A DNA stretch of 64,000 nucleotides from Cellulomonas sp. 73-145 (GTDB lineage: Bacteria > Actinomycetota > Actinomycetes > Actinomycetales > Cellulomonadaceae). Below are positions 42,576-51,768 of the stretch, in pieces. How positions within the stretch are numbered: position 1 is the stretch's first letter; each line of letters starts with the position of its first letter. The stretch lies in NCBI GenBank assembly GCA_001898185.1, contig MKTI01000006.1, positions 806,001 through 870,000 of the forward strand, given 5' to 3'. The notes beneath the pieces were generated by a model. That model did not search any database. It saw only the letters and a program-made list of their open reading frames with translations, and was not told the DNA's origin. A program made the translations under genes and the position numbers.

Positions 42576-42959
42576 TCAGCGCAGCGGGTCGAGGACGTGC
42601 CGGTCGCCGCCGAACGGCCGCAGCGTCGCCGGTGCCGGGAACGGCAGCTCGATCGCGTCCACCTTGGTGTGCACGTCGCCGTGGTCGTCGTAGGTGACGA
42701 CGACCCGCTCGGTGGACACCTCACGCAGGCGCACCCGGACCGGCCGCCCGTCCAGCTCCAGCTCCCACAGGTCGGCGAGCCAGCCGATGCCGCGCTCGTC
42801 GAGCACCGCCTCCGCCTCGTCCCAGGGGAGCACGCCGGACGCCGTGCGGCCGAGCCGGTCGATCGCGACGGCGCCGTCGTCCTCCAGGCGCAGCCAGCCG
42901 AGCAGCTCGCGGTCCCCGGCGCGGCGGTGCTCGATCCAGTCGGTGGGCGTGGCGGTCAC
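42576..42959 (-). CDS. Hypothetical cytoplasmic protein
   Basis: A 127-residue acidic protein (start GTG 42959) with WIEHRRAGDRELLGWLRLEDDG, DERGIGWLADLWELELDG and VVVTYDDHGDVHTKVDAIELPFP. Composition and codon use are normal for this genome and the length is that of a compact beta-rich domain. No family or function is recognised, and neighbours give no clue. Confidence 0.75.
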   Translation of the reverse strand: MTATPTDWIEHRRAGDRELLGWLRLEDDGAVAIDRLGRTASGVLPWDEAEAVLDERGIGWLADLWELELDGRPVRVRLREVSTERVVVTYDDHGDVHTKVDAIELPFPAPATLRPFGGDRHVLDPLR

Positions 42960-43055
42960 GGTCGCACCGCCTGTCGGTGCGTGCGCAGGGTCGTGAACAT
43001 GGGCCGGACCGTAACCCGCCGGCCCCCGGCTCCCGCCACCTGTTTCCCGTACGGC

Positions 43056-43472
43056 TCAGGCCGGCAGCAGCTCGCCCAGCAGCGTCTCGACGCGGCCGCG
43101 GATCTCGTCGCGCACGCGGCGGACCGTCTCGAGGTCCTTGCCGGCCGGGTCTTCCAGCTCCCAGTCCTCGTAGCGGACGCCGGGGAAGAAGGGGCACGTG
43201 TCCCCGCAGCCCATGGTGACCACGACGTCCGACGCCTGCACCGCGTCGCCGGTGAGGATCTTGGGCCGCTCGGCGGTGATGTCGATGCCCACCTCGGCCA
43301 TCGCCTCGACCGCGACGGGGTTCACCTGGTCGGCGGGCATGGACCCGGCGGAGCGGACCTCGACCCGGCCGTCGGACAGGGCGGTCATGAAGCCGGCGGC
43401 CATCTGCGAGCGGCCGGCGTTGTGCACGCAGACGAACATGACCGACGGGCGGTCGGCGGCGGTGGGGGACAT
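43056..43472 (-). CDS. arsC: Arsenate reductase (low-molecular-weight phosphatase type)
   Basis: A 138-residue ArsC of the LMW protein-tyrosine-phosphatase fold, reducing arsenate to arsenite. The P-loop CVHNAGRS (C15, R21) and two resolving cysteines in MGCGDTCPFFPG (C89, C93) define the thioredoxin/mycothiol-linked class rather than a phosphatase; the DP of LEDPAGK is also present. ATG 43472 follows GGAGAG. It is the second gene of an operon after the ArsR-phosphatase fusion, with a 20-base gap; no arsenite exporter is adjacent. Confidence 0.92.
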   Translation of the reverse strand: MSPTAADRPSVMFVCVHNAGRSQMAAGFMTALSDGRVEVRSAGSMPADQVNPVAVEAMAEVGIDITAERPKILTGDAVQASDVVVTMGCGDTCPFFPGVRYEDWELEDPAGKDLETVRRVRDEIRGRVETLLGELLPA

Positions 43473-43492
43473 CGGTCTCTCCAGGGGTCGGG

Positions 43493-44167
43493 TCAGGCAG
43501 GGACGACGAGTGGTGCCAGGTGCTCCACGCGGTCGGTCAGCTCCGCCAGCGCGGCGTCGAAGGCGTCGCTGGTGCCGGTGCGGACGGGGTCCGGGACGGA
43601 CCAGTGCACGTCCGCCGGCACGGGGAGCTCCTCGTGCGCCCGGTCGCACACGGTGACCACGAGGTCCCCGTCGCGGTGCACGTCGGCCAGCGCTCGCGGT
43701 CGCAGCCGGCGCATCGGCAGGTGGTGGCGGGCCGCCGCGGCGACCGCGCCAGCGGCCAGCCGGTCAGCCGGATGGGTGCCGGCCGAGGCGGCGGGGACGT
43801 CGGACGCCTGCCGCCACAGCGCGGCGGCCAGGTGCGAACGGGCGGAGTTGGCCGTGCAGACGAACAGCACCCGGTGCGCGGCACGGGTGCCGCCGGGTAC
43901 CAGACCGTCCAGCGCCCCCGGCACCAGCCGGACGTACGTGCGGCGGCCGTCCCCCTCGGACCGGTGGCGGCTCACCAGCCCCGCCTGCTCGAGCACGCCG
44001 AGGTGGTGCGCCACCAGGTTGGACGGCATGGTCAGCAGGTGCGCCAGCTCGGACGGTGAGGCGTCGCCGAGGGCGAGGGTGTCGACCACCTGCAGCCGCG
44101 CGGGGTCGGCGAGCGCCGCGTGCACGGCTGCGCGGCGCGTCACTCCCCAGCTCTGGTCGTCGCTCAT
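43493..44167 (-). CDS. ArsR-type regulator fused to a low-molecular-weight phosphatase domain
   Basis: A 224-residue fusion. Residues about 10-90 are an ArsR winged helix (ALADPARLQVVDTLALGDASPSELAHLL, HTH SNLVAHHLGVLEQAGLVSRH). Residues about 98-224 are an LMW phosphatase/arsenate-reductase-like domain with CTANSARS (C104, R110) and the DP motif near residue 196, but without the C-x-x-x-C resolving pair seen in the ArsC downstream. The regulator therefore carries its own arsenate-binding-type domain. The start codon lies inside a perfect palindrome, the likely autoregulatory operator. Confidence 0.88.
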   Translation of the reverse strand: MSDDQSWGVTRRAAVHAALADPARLQVVDTLALGDASPSELAHLLTMPSNLVAHHLGVLEQAGLVSRHRSEGDGRRTYVRLVPGALDGLVPGGTRAAHRVLFVCTANSARSHLAAALWRQASDVPAASAGTHPADRLAAGAVAAAARHHLPMRRLRPRALADVHRDGDLVVTVCDRAHEELPVPADVHWSVPDPVRTGTSDAFDAALAELTDRVEHLAPLVVPA

Positions 44168-44178
44168 TGAGTCAATGA
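44164..44178 (-). promoter_or_regulatory. ArsR operator over its own start codon
   Basis: TCATTGAGTCAATGA is a perfect 15-bp odd palindrome; the start codon of the ArsR fusion is at 44165-44167 inside it. ATTGA/TCAAT arms are typical of ArsR boxes. No ribosome binding site precedes the start, suggesting a leaderless mRNA. Confidence 0.7.
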
Positions 44179-44215
44179 TGATTGAGCGATCGTCGCCCGG
44201 TCAAGCCGCCGCCCG

Positions 44216-45315
44216 TCAGGCCGGGATGGTGACCACGAACCGGCAGCCCGGTGCCTGGTTCTGCACGGCGACACGGCCGTGGTGCGCCTCGACCAGCCCG
44301 CGCACGATCGCGAGCCCCAGGCCGGCTCCCGCGTCGGGGTCCGGGGTGCGGGCGCTCCCGCCGCGCCAGCCGACGTCGAACACGCGGCCGAGGTCGTCCG
44401 CCGGGATGCCGCCGCAGGCGTCCGCCACGGCGACGGTCACGGTGGGCCCGTCGGCCTGGCCGGTGATCACCACCGACCCGTCGGAGGGGGTGTGCCGCAC
44501 GGCGTTCATCACCAGGTTGGCCACCACCCGCGCCAGCGCGTCCGGGTCCGCCCGCACCAGCACGTCCCCGGCGACGGCACCGCCGACGCGCACCCCCTTG
44601 GCGCGCGCGACCGGGTCGGCGGCCGCGATCGCCTCGCTCACCACGTCCGCGAGCTGGACCGTCTGCGGCGTCAGCTGGAGCGCGCCGGCGTGGATCCGCG
44701 ACAGCTCGAACAGGTCGTCGACCATGCGCACCATCCGGTCCACCTCCGTGCGCATCTGCGCTCGGTAGCGGGCCGGGTCCGGGGCGAGGCCGTCGTCGAG
44801 CGCCTCGGACATCGCGCGGATCCCGGCCAGCGGTGAGCGCAGGTCGTGCGAGACCCACGCGACCAGCTCGCGCCGGGACTGCTCGAGGCGACGTTCCCGC
44901 TCCGCGGCCTCGTGCAGCCGGTCGCTGCTGCGCGCCAGCTCCCCGGCGATGTCCGTCAGCTCGCGCGGGCCGGCGGCGGGCGCCTCGAACGGGCGCCCGT
45001 CGCCGAACCGCGTCGCGGCGTCGCGCAACCGGCGCGTGGACCTGACCAGGCGTTCCCCGAGCCACAGCGCGACGGCGACGGACAGCAGGCCGGAGACGAC
45101 GCACACGGTGATCACCACGTGCAGGTCGTGCTGCGAGAGGAACATCGCCTGGGCCGTCCCCAGCACGCCGACGGCGACGCCGCCCACCGAGACGAGCGCG
45201 ACGACGGCCGCCGACCAGCGCAGCGACGCCCGCCTCAGCAGCCACGCCGCGACGACGCCCAGCAGCACGACACCGGCAGACCAGCCGACCGCGACGAGGG
45301 CCACCTGGGCGACGT

Positions 45316-45319
<4 letters not shown>
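44216..45319 (-). CDS. Sensor histidine kinase of a two-component system
   Basis: A 367-residue kinase with two membrane segments (residues about 5-25 and 55-85), a HAMP-like linker (LVRSTRRLRDAATRFGDG), the phosphoacceptor SHDLRSPLAGIRAMSE and an ATPase domain (VMNAVRHTPSDGSV, VADACGGIPADDLGRVFD, GAGLGLAIVRGLVEAH). The gene overlaps the response regulator stop by the ATGA at 45319-45316, so they are co-translated partners. The extracellular loop is very short, so it may sense within the membrane. Confidence 0.93.
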
Positions 45320-45999
<680 letters not shown>

Positions 46000-46022
46000 G
46001 TCGGTCCCTTCCCGAACGCTGG

Positions 46023-46054
46023 GGACGGCCCGGCACCGCGGTGCCGGGCCGTCC
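46023..46054 (-). terminator. 32-bp perfect palindrome terminator
   Basis: GGACGGCCCGGCACC (46023-46037) pairs with 46040-46054 across a GC centre. It lies 38 bases after the propeller-protein stop and before the response regulator, so it is best read as a hairpin terminator separating those units. Confidence 0.65.
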
Positions 46055-46092
46055 TGATGATCACCCCTGAGTCAGCGCGGCGTCACGGACCG

Positions 46093-47280
46093 TCACCGGG
46101 CCGCGATGCCCTCCATGCCGGTCGTGGTGAAGGCAGGCAGGCCGGACACCGTCTGGATCCGCGTCAGGGTGCCGCCAGGGGAGACCGCATAGGCGCCGAC
46201 CGTCCCGGCGACGGACTCCTGCGAGTAGACGAAGCGGCCGTCGTGGGATGCGGCGAGGTCGATCGGCCCGGCGTTGGTGGACGCCGCGACCGGCGCCGTC
46301 AGCACCGCAGGACCGAACCACGGCGCGGCCCACGCGGACAGCGTCGCGGAGCCGGCGTTGGCGCCCAGCAGGGTGCGTCCCGCCAGGACGTTCCAGCACA
46401 GCGCCGCGCCGCCGTCCGATGCGGAGGAGCCGACCAGGTGCAGCGACCCGTCGCGCGCGGCCGTGTACGTGCTGGTCCGGCCCGTGCCGGCCTCCGTCAC
46501 CTGCAGCCGGCCGTGCCGGTCGACGACGAACGAGAACGGCACCGGTCCGGCCGACGGCGTGGCCACAGGGGTGGCGGCGGGCAGGCCCGCGTCGTCGATC
46601 GGGAAGCTCAGCAGCTCGTTGTGGTTCTTGGTGGTCACCACCAGGGCGTGCCCGTCGGCGGCGAAGCCGATCTGCCCCGGCGAGGCGATGAACACGGGCG
46701 GGTTGCTGCCGCCCAGGCCCAGCGAGCGGGTGGACCCCGGGATCGGCACCAGCGCGCCGTGCATCAGCCGGAAGCCGGAGACGGCACCGTCGCCACCGGC
46801 GTCGAGCACGTACACCAGGTCACCGTGCACGGCGATGCTGGTGGGGAAGTGCCCGCCCGACGGCGCCGTCCGCGGCGTGCCGAGCGCGGCGCCGTGCACG
46901 GGGAACGCCGTCACCGAGTCGCTGCCGGCGTTCACCGCGAGGAGCACGTCGTCGCGCTCGTCCAGCACCAGCGAGCCCTGGGAGGCCAGCGCGTCGAGCG
47001 GTGCGCCGACCTGCGTGCCGCCCAGCCCGCCGGTGGCGTAGCGCCCGGCCGCGGTCAGCGTGCCGTCGGCGTGCCGGGTGTAGGCCGCGATCGTGTTGCC
47101 GGTGGTGCCGTTGAGCTGGACGAAGACGGCGCCGGGCGCGCCGTGGCCGTCGGGACCGCCGTCGGCGCCGTCCGAGGCGAAGGCGCCCGAGGCGCCGAGG
47201 GGTACGAGGGCGAGGGCGGCGGCGGTGCCGAGCGTGGCGAGTAGCGTGCGACGGCGCGCGAGTGGCGTGCGACGAGACAT
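46093..47280 (-). CDS. Secreted lactonase-like beta-propeller protein
   Basis: A 395-residue exported protein with a Tat-like signal (RRTPLARRRTLLATLGTAAALAL, cleaved near ASGAFA). The mature part is a repeated propeller with recurrent blades such as VFVQLNGTTGNTIAAYTRH, LLAVNAGSDSVTAFPV and LVYVLDAGGDGAVSGFRL, as in 6-phosphogluconolactonase/YVTN-type proteins. Being extracellular, it is unlikely to be the pentose-phosphate lactonase; substrate unknown. It is divergent from the excalibur protein across a palindrome at 47308. Confidence 0.85.
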   Translation of the reverse strand: MSRRTPLARRRTLLATLGTAAALALVPLGASGAFASDGADGGPDGHGAPGAVFVQLNGTTGNTIAAYTRHADGTLTAAGRYATGGLGGTQVGAPLDALASQGSLVLDERDDVLLAVNAGSDSVTAFPVHGAALGTPRTAPSGGHFPTSIAVHGDLVYVLDAGGDGAVSGFRLMHGALVPIPGSTRSLGLGGSNPPVFIASPGQIGFAADGHALVVTTKNHNELLSFPIDDAGLPAATPVATPSAGPVPFSFVVDRHGRLQVTEAGTGRTSTYTAARDGSLHLVGSSASDGGAALCWNVLAGRTLLGANAGSATLSAWAAPWFGPAVLTAPVAASTNAGPIDLAASHDGRFVYSQESVAGTVGAYAVSPGGTLTRIQTVSGLPAFTTTGMEGIAAR

Positions 47281-47307
47281 GACGGATCCTCCAGGACGCA
47301 GGTCGGC

Positions 47308-47327
47308 AACGCCCTGACCAGGGCGTT
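47308..47327. promoter_or_regulatory. 20-bp inverted repeat in divergent promoter region
   Basis: AACGCCCTGACCAGGGCGTT has nine-base perfect arms around AC. It lies 28 bases upstream of the secreted propeller gene and 130 bases upstream of the excalibur gene, a good place for an operator; the regulator is unknown. Confidence 0.45.
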
Positions 47328-47459
47328 CACCGTCTTCCGGACGTCACCACCATGCGGACCGCGCACGTCGACGGACAAGGGATCGGCTGCTTACGAGACT
47401 GTGACGTCCTCGCGTCCCGACCGCTCAAGCGCCCGCACGCAGATGTCGATGCCTCTGCC

Positions 47460-47879
47460 ATGCGAGGGGGCATGCGGGTTGTCGTGGCGGTCGCACTGGT
47501 GGCCGGGGTCGTGGCCGGGGCGTCGGCGTGCAAGGCGGACGACGGACCGGCCGGTGGCGCCGTGAAGACGGGCGCGTCCGTCTCCTCGTCGAGCGCGGTG
47601 CGCACCCCGTCGGCGACGCCTACGCCCGTGCCGACGGTCACCCCGACCAAGGTCGCGACGTCCACCCCGGCGCCCTCGGAACCGGCAGCTCCCGCTCCCG
47701 CAGCTTCCGCTCCCGCCCCGGCAGCGCCCGCCCCGGCAGCGCCCGCCGCGCCGGCCGAGGTCTACTACAAGAACTGCGACGCGGTGCGGGCCGCCGGAAA
47801 GGCGCCGCTGTACCGCGGCCAGCCGGGATACGCCTCCAACCTCGACCGGGACGGCGACGGCATCGCCTGCGAGAAGTAG
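47460..47879 (+). CDS. Excalibur-domain calcium-binding lipoprotein
   Basis: A 139-residue secreted protein. The signal peptide (MRVVVAVALVAGVVAGASAC) has a lipobox-like Cys; a long Thr/Pro/Ala linker follows, and the C-terminus is an excalibur domain: YYKNCDAVRAAGKAPLYRGQ and LDRDGDGIACEK, in which DxDxDGxxC is the calcium site and the two Cys form a disulfide. ATG 47460 is given; ATG 47472, after GAGGGGG, may be the true start. Role at the cell surface unknown. Confidence 0.85.
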   Translation: MRGGMRVVVAVALVAGVVAGASACKADDGPAGGAVKTGASVSSSSAVRTPSATPTPVPTVTPTKVATSTPAPSEPAAPAPAASAPAPAAPAPAAPAAPAEVYYKNCDAVRAAGKAPLYRGQPGYASNLDRDGDGIACEK

Positions 47880-47887
47880 CGGCCCCG

Positions 47888-48592
47888 TCAGCGGCGGGGC
47901 TGCGCAGAGAGCGCCGAGGACGGCACGTCCGCCTCCGGCCCGGCCTCCCCGCCGAGGCTGGCCGCCAGCAGCTCGCGCGCCCGCGCCAGGTGCTCGTCGA
48001 GCATCGCCGCCGCACCGGCGCCGTCGCCCGACTCGATCAGCTCGAGGATCCGGGCGTGCTCCGCGACGATGATCTGCGGGCTCAGACGCTGGCGGCCCTG
48101 GAGCTGGGCCATGCACAGCTTCACCTCGAAGGCGAGGGAGTGGTACATCGCGCTGGTCCGGGCGCTGCCGAGCGCGTCGATCAGGCTGGTGTGGAACCGC
48201 ATGTCCGGCTCGACGATCGCGTACGAGCCGGTGCCCCAGATCGCGGCTATCTCGGCGTTGGCCGTCCGGGCCGCCTCGGGCACGTAGCGATCGGCGGCGA
48301 GGCGGCGCAGCACCTCCGACTCCAGGTAGGTGCGCGTGCGGTAGATGTCCCGCACGTCGTCGGGGCCCAGCTCCACGACACGGGCGGTCTTGTGCATGCC
48401 GCGGTCGAGCACCTTCTCGGCGGTCAGCCGCTCGATGGCGGCACGGGCGCTGGCCCGGGCGACGTCGTACCGGGTGGCGACGTCCTGCTCGGTGAGCGGC
48501 GTGCCGGGGGACAGCTCACCGGTGACCACCCGGGTGCGCAGGTCCTCGACGACGGCGTCGACCAGGCTCGTCACCACGATCCCGCGTGCCAT
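47888..48592 (-). CDS. GntR-family (FadR subfamily) transcriptional regulator
   Basis: A 234-residue regulator: N-terminal winged helix (SLVDAVVEDLRTRVVTGELSPGTPLTEQDVATRYDVARASARAAIERL in several blocks, residues 9-56) and a C-terminal FCD effector domain with metal-ligand positions (DMRFHTSLIDALGS, AEHARILELI). Such proteins often sense carboxylates. It is divergent from the D-lactate dehydrogenase-like flavoprotein, with a TTGTCCGACAA box between them, so it probably controls that gene in response to lactate or a related hydroxy acid. Confidence 0.9.
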   Translation of the reverse strand: MARGIVVTSLVDAVVEDLRTRVVTGELSPGTPLTEQDVATRYDVARASARAAIERLTAEKVLDRGMHKTARVVELGPDDVRDIYRTRTYLESEVLRRLAADRYVPEAARTANAEIAAIWGTGSYAIVEPDMRFHTSLIDALGSARTSAMYHSLAFEVKLCMAQLQGRQRLSPQIIVAEHARILELIESGDGAGAAAMLDEHLARARELLAASLGGEAGPEADVPSSALSAQPRR

Positions 48593-48738
48593 CGCGTCCT
48601 CCTCGTCTCCGGGTGGGGCGGCTCGTCGCCGTCGCCGCGCCCATCGTGCCCGCCCGCGGGCCCGCCGCTCGCACGTCCGGCCCCTCGTGCTCAGGGTGCC
48701 GGGCTGCGACGGTGCAGGTGGACGACATGCCGGGGACT

Positions 48739-48768
48739 ATTGTCCCGCTGGTCTACTTGTCCGACAAT
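48739..48768 (+). promoter_or_regulatory. FadR/GntR-type operator upstream of the flavoprotein gene
   Basis: TTGTCCGACAA (48757-48767) is an odd palindrome matching the TNGTNNNACNA core of FadR-subfamily boxes. A second half-site ATTGTCC starts at 48739. Located 45 bases upstream of the oxidase start. Confidence 0.6.
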
Positions 48769-48811
48769 CGCCTGACCCTGCGGTGGCCGCGGGGCGGCTC
48801 GAGGGAGATCC

Positions 48812-51658
48812 ATGACGCTCACCGCGACGGCACGGGGCCGGCTCGGCGCCCTGCTGGGCGAGTGCGTCGGCGACGCCGCCCAGGTGCGGACGGACGAGCT
48901 GATGCGCCGCGCGCTCGCCCACGACGCGTCGCACGTGCTGCTGGTCCCTCAGGCCGTGGTGGCCCCGCGCGACGCCGGCGAGGTCGGCCGCCTGCTGCAG
49001 GCCACCGCGGCCGCCGGGGTGCCGTTGACGTTCCGGTCCGGCGGCACCAGCCTCGCCGGCCAGGCCGGCACGGCCGGGGTGCTGGCCGACGTACGGCGGC
49101 ACTTCGGCGGCATCGAGGTGCTGGACGACGGGGCTCGCGTCCGCGTGCAGCCGGGTGCGACCGTCCGACGGGTCAACGCGCAGCTCGCGAGGCACGGCCG
49201 CAAGCTCGGCCCCGACCCCGCCAGCGAGGCGGCCTGCACGGTCGGGGGCGTCGTCGCCAACAACTCCTCGGGCATGGCCTGCGGGACCGTCGAGAACAGC
49301 TACCGCACCCTGGAGTCCCTGGTCGCGGTGCTGCCGTCCGGGACCGTGGTCGACACAGGAGCGCCCGAGGCCGACGACCTGCTGCGGACCCGTGAGCCTG
49401 CGCTGCACGCCGGCCTGCTGGCGCTGCGGGACCGCGTGCTGGCCGACCCGGCGGCGGTCGCGGAGGTCCGCCGGCAGTTCTCGATGAAGAACACCATGGG
49501 CTACGGCATCAACGCCCTGGTCGACTTCGACACCGCGCCGGCGATCCTCGCGCACCTGCTGATCGGCAGCGAGGGGACGCTCGCGTTCATCGCGTCCGCC
49601 ACGTTCCGCACGGTGCCGGTGCGCCCGTTCGCCGCGTCGGCGCTGCTCGTCTTCGAGGACCTGTACGCGGCCAACCGGGCGCTGCCCGCCCTGGTCGCCA
49701 CGGGCGCGACGGCCCTGGAGCTGATGGACGCCACGTCCCTGCGGGTAGGACAGCAGCTGGCCGACGCGCCGACCGCGGTGCGGGCCCTGGACGTCCACCG
49801 GCAGGCAGCCCTGCTGGTGGAGTACCAGGCCGCGACGGCCGACGAGCTGGCCGGGCTCGCCTCCGCGGCCCGGCCGACCCTCGACGCGCTGCCGCTGCTG
49901 GCACCGGTGGCGCTGAGCAGCGACGCGGCCGTCCGCGCGCAGCTGTGGAAACTGCGCAAGGGGCTCTACACGTCGGTGGCCGGAGCCCGTCGCAGCGGCA
50001 CCACCGCGCTGCTGGAGGACGTGGTGGTGCCCGTCGAGCGCCTCGCGGACACCTGCGATGCGCTCGCGGTCCTGTTCGAGAAGCACGGGTACGACGACGC
50101 GGTGATCTTCGGCCACGCCAAGGACGGCAACATCCACTTCATGCTGACCGACCGGTTCGAGACGGCCGAGCAGCTGGGGCGGTACGCCGACTTCACCGAG
50201 GCGATGGTCGACCTGGTGCTCGGCGCCGGGGGGTCGCTCAAGGCGGAGCACGGCACCGGGCGCGTGATGGCGCCGTTCGTCCGACGGCAGTACGGCGACG
50301 AGCTGTACGACGTGATGCGGCAGGTCAAGGCCCTGTTCGACCCCGCCGGCCTGCTCAACCCCGGCGTGCTGCTGGACGACGACCCGCAGGCCCACCTGCG
50401 GCACATCAAGCTCGCGCCGTCCGTCGAGGACGAGGTGGACCGCTGCGTCGAGTGCGGCTACTGCGAGCCGGTGTGCCCGTCGCGGTCGATCACGCTCACC
50501 CCGCGGCAGCGGATCGCGCTGCGCCGCGAGATCCGCTCGGCCGAGCTGGCCGGCGACACCGCCACGGCGGACCGGCTGGAGCAGGACTACACGTACCCCG
50601 GCGTGCACACGTGCGCGGTGGACGGCATGTGCGGCACGGCCTGTCCCGTCGGCATCAACACGGGCCTGCTGGTCAAGCGGCTGCGCCGCGAGGACGTCGC
50701 CGCGCCGGTGGCGGCCGGGTGGACGGCCGCGGCGCACGGGTGGGGGGTCACGACGACGGTCGCCCGCACGGCGCTGAACGTGGTGGACGCGGTCCCGGCG
50801 CCGCTCGCACCGGTCGTCACGGCGCTCAACGCCGCGGCCCGCACCGTGCTCGGCTCGGACACCGTGCCCCTGTGGAGCGCCGAGCTGCCGCGCGGCGGTG
50901 CGCCCCGCCACCGACCGGCCCCCACGGCCGCGCCGGACGCGGTGTACCTGCCTGCCTGCGTGAACGTCATGTTCGGCCCTGCCGAGGGGCCCGGGGTGCA
51001 GGTCGCCTTCGAGGACCTGTGCGCCGCGGCCGGCCTCACCCTGCTGGTGCCGTCGGCGATCGAGTCGATGTGCTGCGGCACGCCGTGGTCGTCCAAGGGG
51101 ATCGCCGCCGGGCACGACGCCATGCGTGACGTGGTGCTGCCGGTGATCCGGCAGGCCACCGACGGCGGACGGTTGCCGGTGGTGTGCGACGCCTCGTCGT
51201 GCACCGAGGGGTTCCGGCACCTGGTCGAGAGCGACCCGACGCTGGACGTGCAGGTGCTGGACGTCGTGGAGTTCGTCGCCGACCGGGTGCTGCCTGCGCT
51301 GCCGGAGCTGGGGGAGTACCGGCGGCTGGACTCGCTGACGCTGCACCCGACGTGCTCGTCGACCCAGATCGGGCTGAACCCGGACCTGGTCACCGTCGCC
51401 CGGGCGGTGGCCGACCAGGTCGACGTGCCGCTGGACTGGGGCTGCTGCGCCTTCGCCGGCGACCGCGGCATGCTGCACCCCGAGCTGACCGCGTCCGCCA
51501 CCCGCCGCGAGGCCGCCGAGGTGGCCCGGCTCGGTGCCGAGGCGCACGCCAGCTGCAACCGCACCTGCGAGCTCGGCATGACCCGTGCCACCGGCCAGAC
51601 GTACCGGCACGTCGTCGAGCTGCTCGCCGACCAGGTGCTCGGCACCGACCGGAGCTGA
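48812..51658 (+). CDS. D-lactate dehydrogenase-type FAD/Fe-S oxidoreductase (fused)
   Basis: A 948-residue flavoprotein. The FAD-binding domain (TFRSGGTSLAGQAG near 73-86, and CTVGGVVANNSSGMACG) and FAD-oxidase C domain (FGHAKDGNIHFMLT, KAEHGTGRVMAPFVRR) are followed by two 4Fe-4S clusters (CVECGYCEPVCPSR near 545 and CAVDGMCGTACPVG near 600) and a CCG-type domain (ESMCCGTPWSSKG, DWGCCAFAGDRGM). It oxidises D-lactate or a similar 2-hydroxy acid and passes electrons to the quinone pool. Length and order fit the fused Dld-II type. Regulation by the adjacent GntR protein is likely. Confidence 0.92.
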   Translation: MTLTATARGRLGALLGECVGDAAQVRTDELMRRALAHDASHVLLVPQAVVAPRDAGEVGRLLQATAAAGVPLTFRSGGTSLAGQAGTAGVLADVRRHFGGIEVLDDGARVRVQPGATVRRVNAQLARHGRKLGPDPASEAACTVGGVVANNSSGMACGTVENSYRTLESLVAVLPSGTVVDTGAPEADDLLRTREPALHAGLLALRDRVLADPAAVAEVRRQFSMKNTMGYGINALVDFDTAPAILAHLLIGSEGTLAFIASATFRTVPVRPFAASALLVFEDLYAANRALPALVATGATALELMDATSLRVGQQLADAPTAVRALDVHRQAALLVEYQAATADELAGLASAARPTLDALPLLAPVALSSDAAVRAQLWKLRKGLYTSVAGARRSGTTALLEDVVVPVERLADTCDALAVLFEKHGYDDAVIFGHAKDGNIHFMLTDRFETAEQLGRYADFTEAMVDLVLGAGGSLKAEHGTGRVMAPFVRRQYGDELYDVMRQVKALFDPAGLLNPGVLLDDDPQAHLRHIKLAPSVEDEVDRCVECGYCEPVCPSRSITLTPRQRIALRREIRSAELAGDTATADRLEQDYTYPGVHTCAVDGMCGTACPVGINTGLLVKRLRREDVAAPVAAGWTAAAHGWGVTTTVARTALNVVDAVPAPLAPVVTALNAAARTVLGSDTVPLWSAELPRGGAPRHRPAPTAAPDAVYLPACVNVMFGPAEGPGVQVAFEDLCAAAGLTLLVPSAIESMCCGTPWSSKGIAAGHDAMRDVVLPVIRQATDGGRLPVVCDASSCTEGFRHLVESDPTLDVQVLDVVEFVADRVLPALPELGEYRRLDSLTLHPTCSSTQIGLNPDLVTVARAVADQVDVPLDWGCCAFAGDRGMLHPELTASATRREAAEVARLGAEAHASCNRTCELGMTRATGQTYRHVVELLADQVLGTDRS

Positions 51659-51687
51659 CCCGACCGCACCCGACCCGACCGCACCCG
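51658..51687. repeat. Two 15-bp tandem repeats
   Basis: ACCCGACCGCACCCG occurs at 51658-51672 and again at 51673-51687, straddling the flavoprotein stop codon and the spacer before the cysteine hydrolase. No function evident. Confidence 0.7.
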
Positions 51688-51768
51688 AACCACGACACCG
51701 AGAACTGAACGCGCACAACCGACCGACCAGCACGGCCCGTCCGCACCACATCCAGCAAAGGAGCAGCG

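Noticed and set aside
42960..43055. Possible small gene between the hypothetical protein and arsC
   Set aside because: Only 96 bases, with no frame showing coding character.
48737..51751. 1004-codon minus-strand frame opposite the flavoprotein
   Set aside because: Low-complexity shadow; the plus strand encodes a complete enzyme with cofactor motifs.
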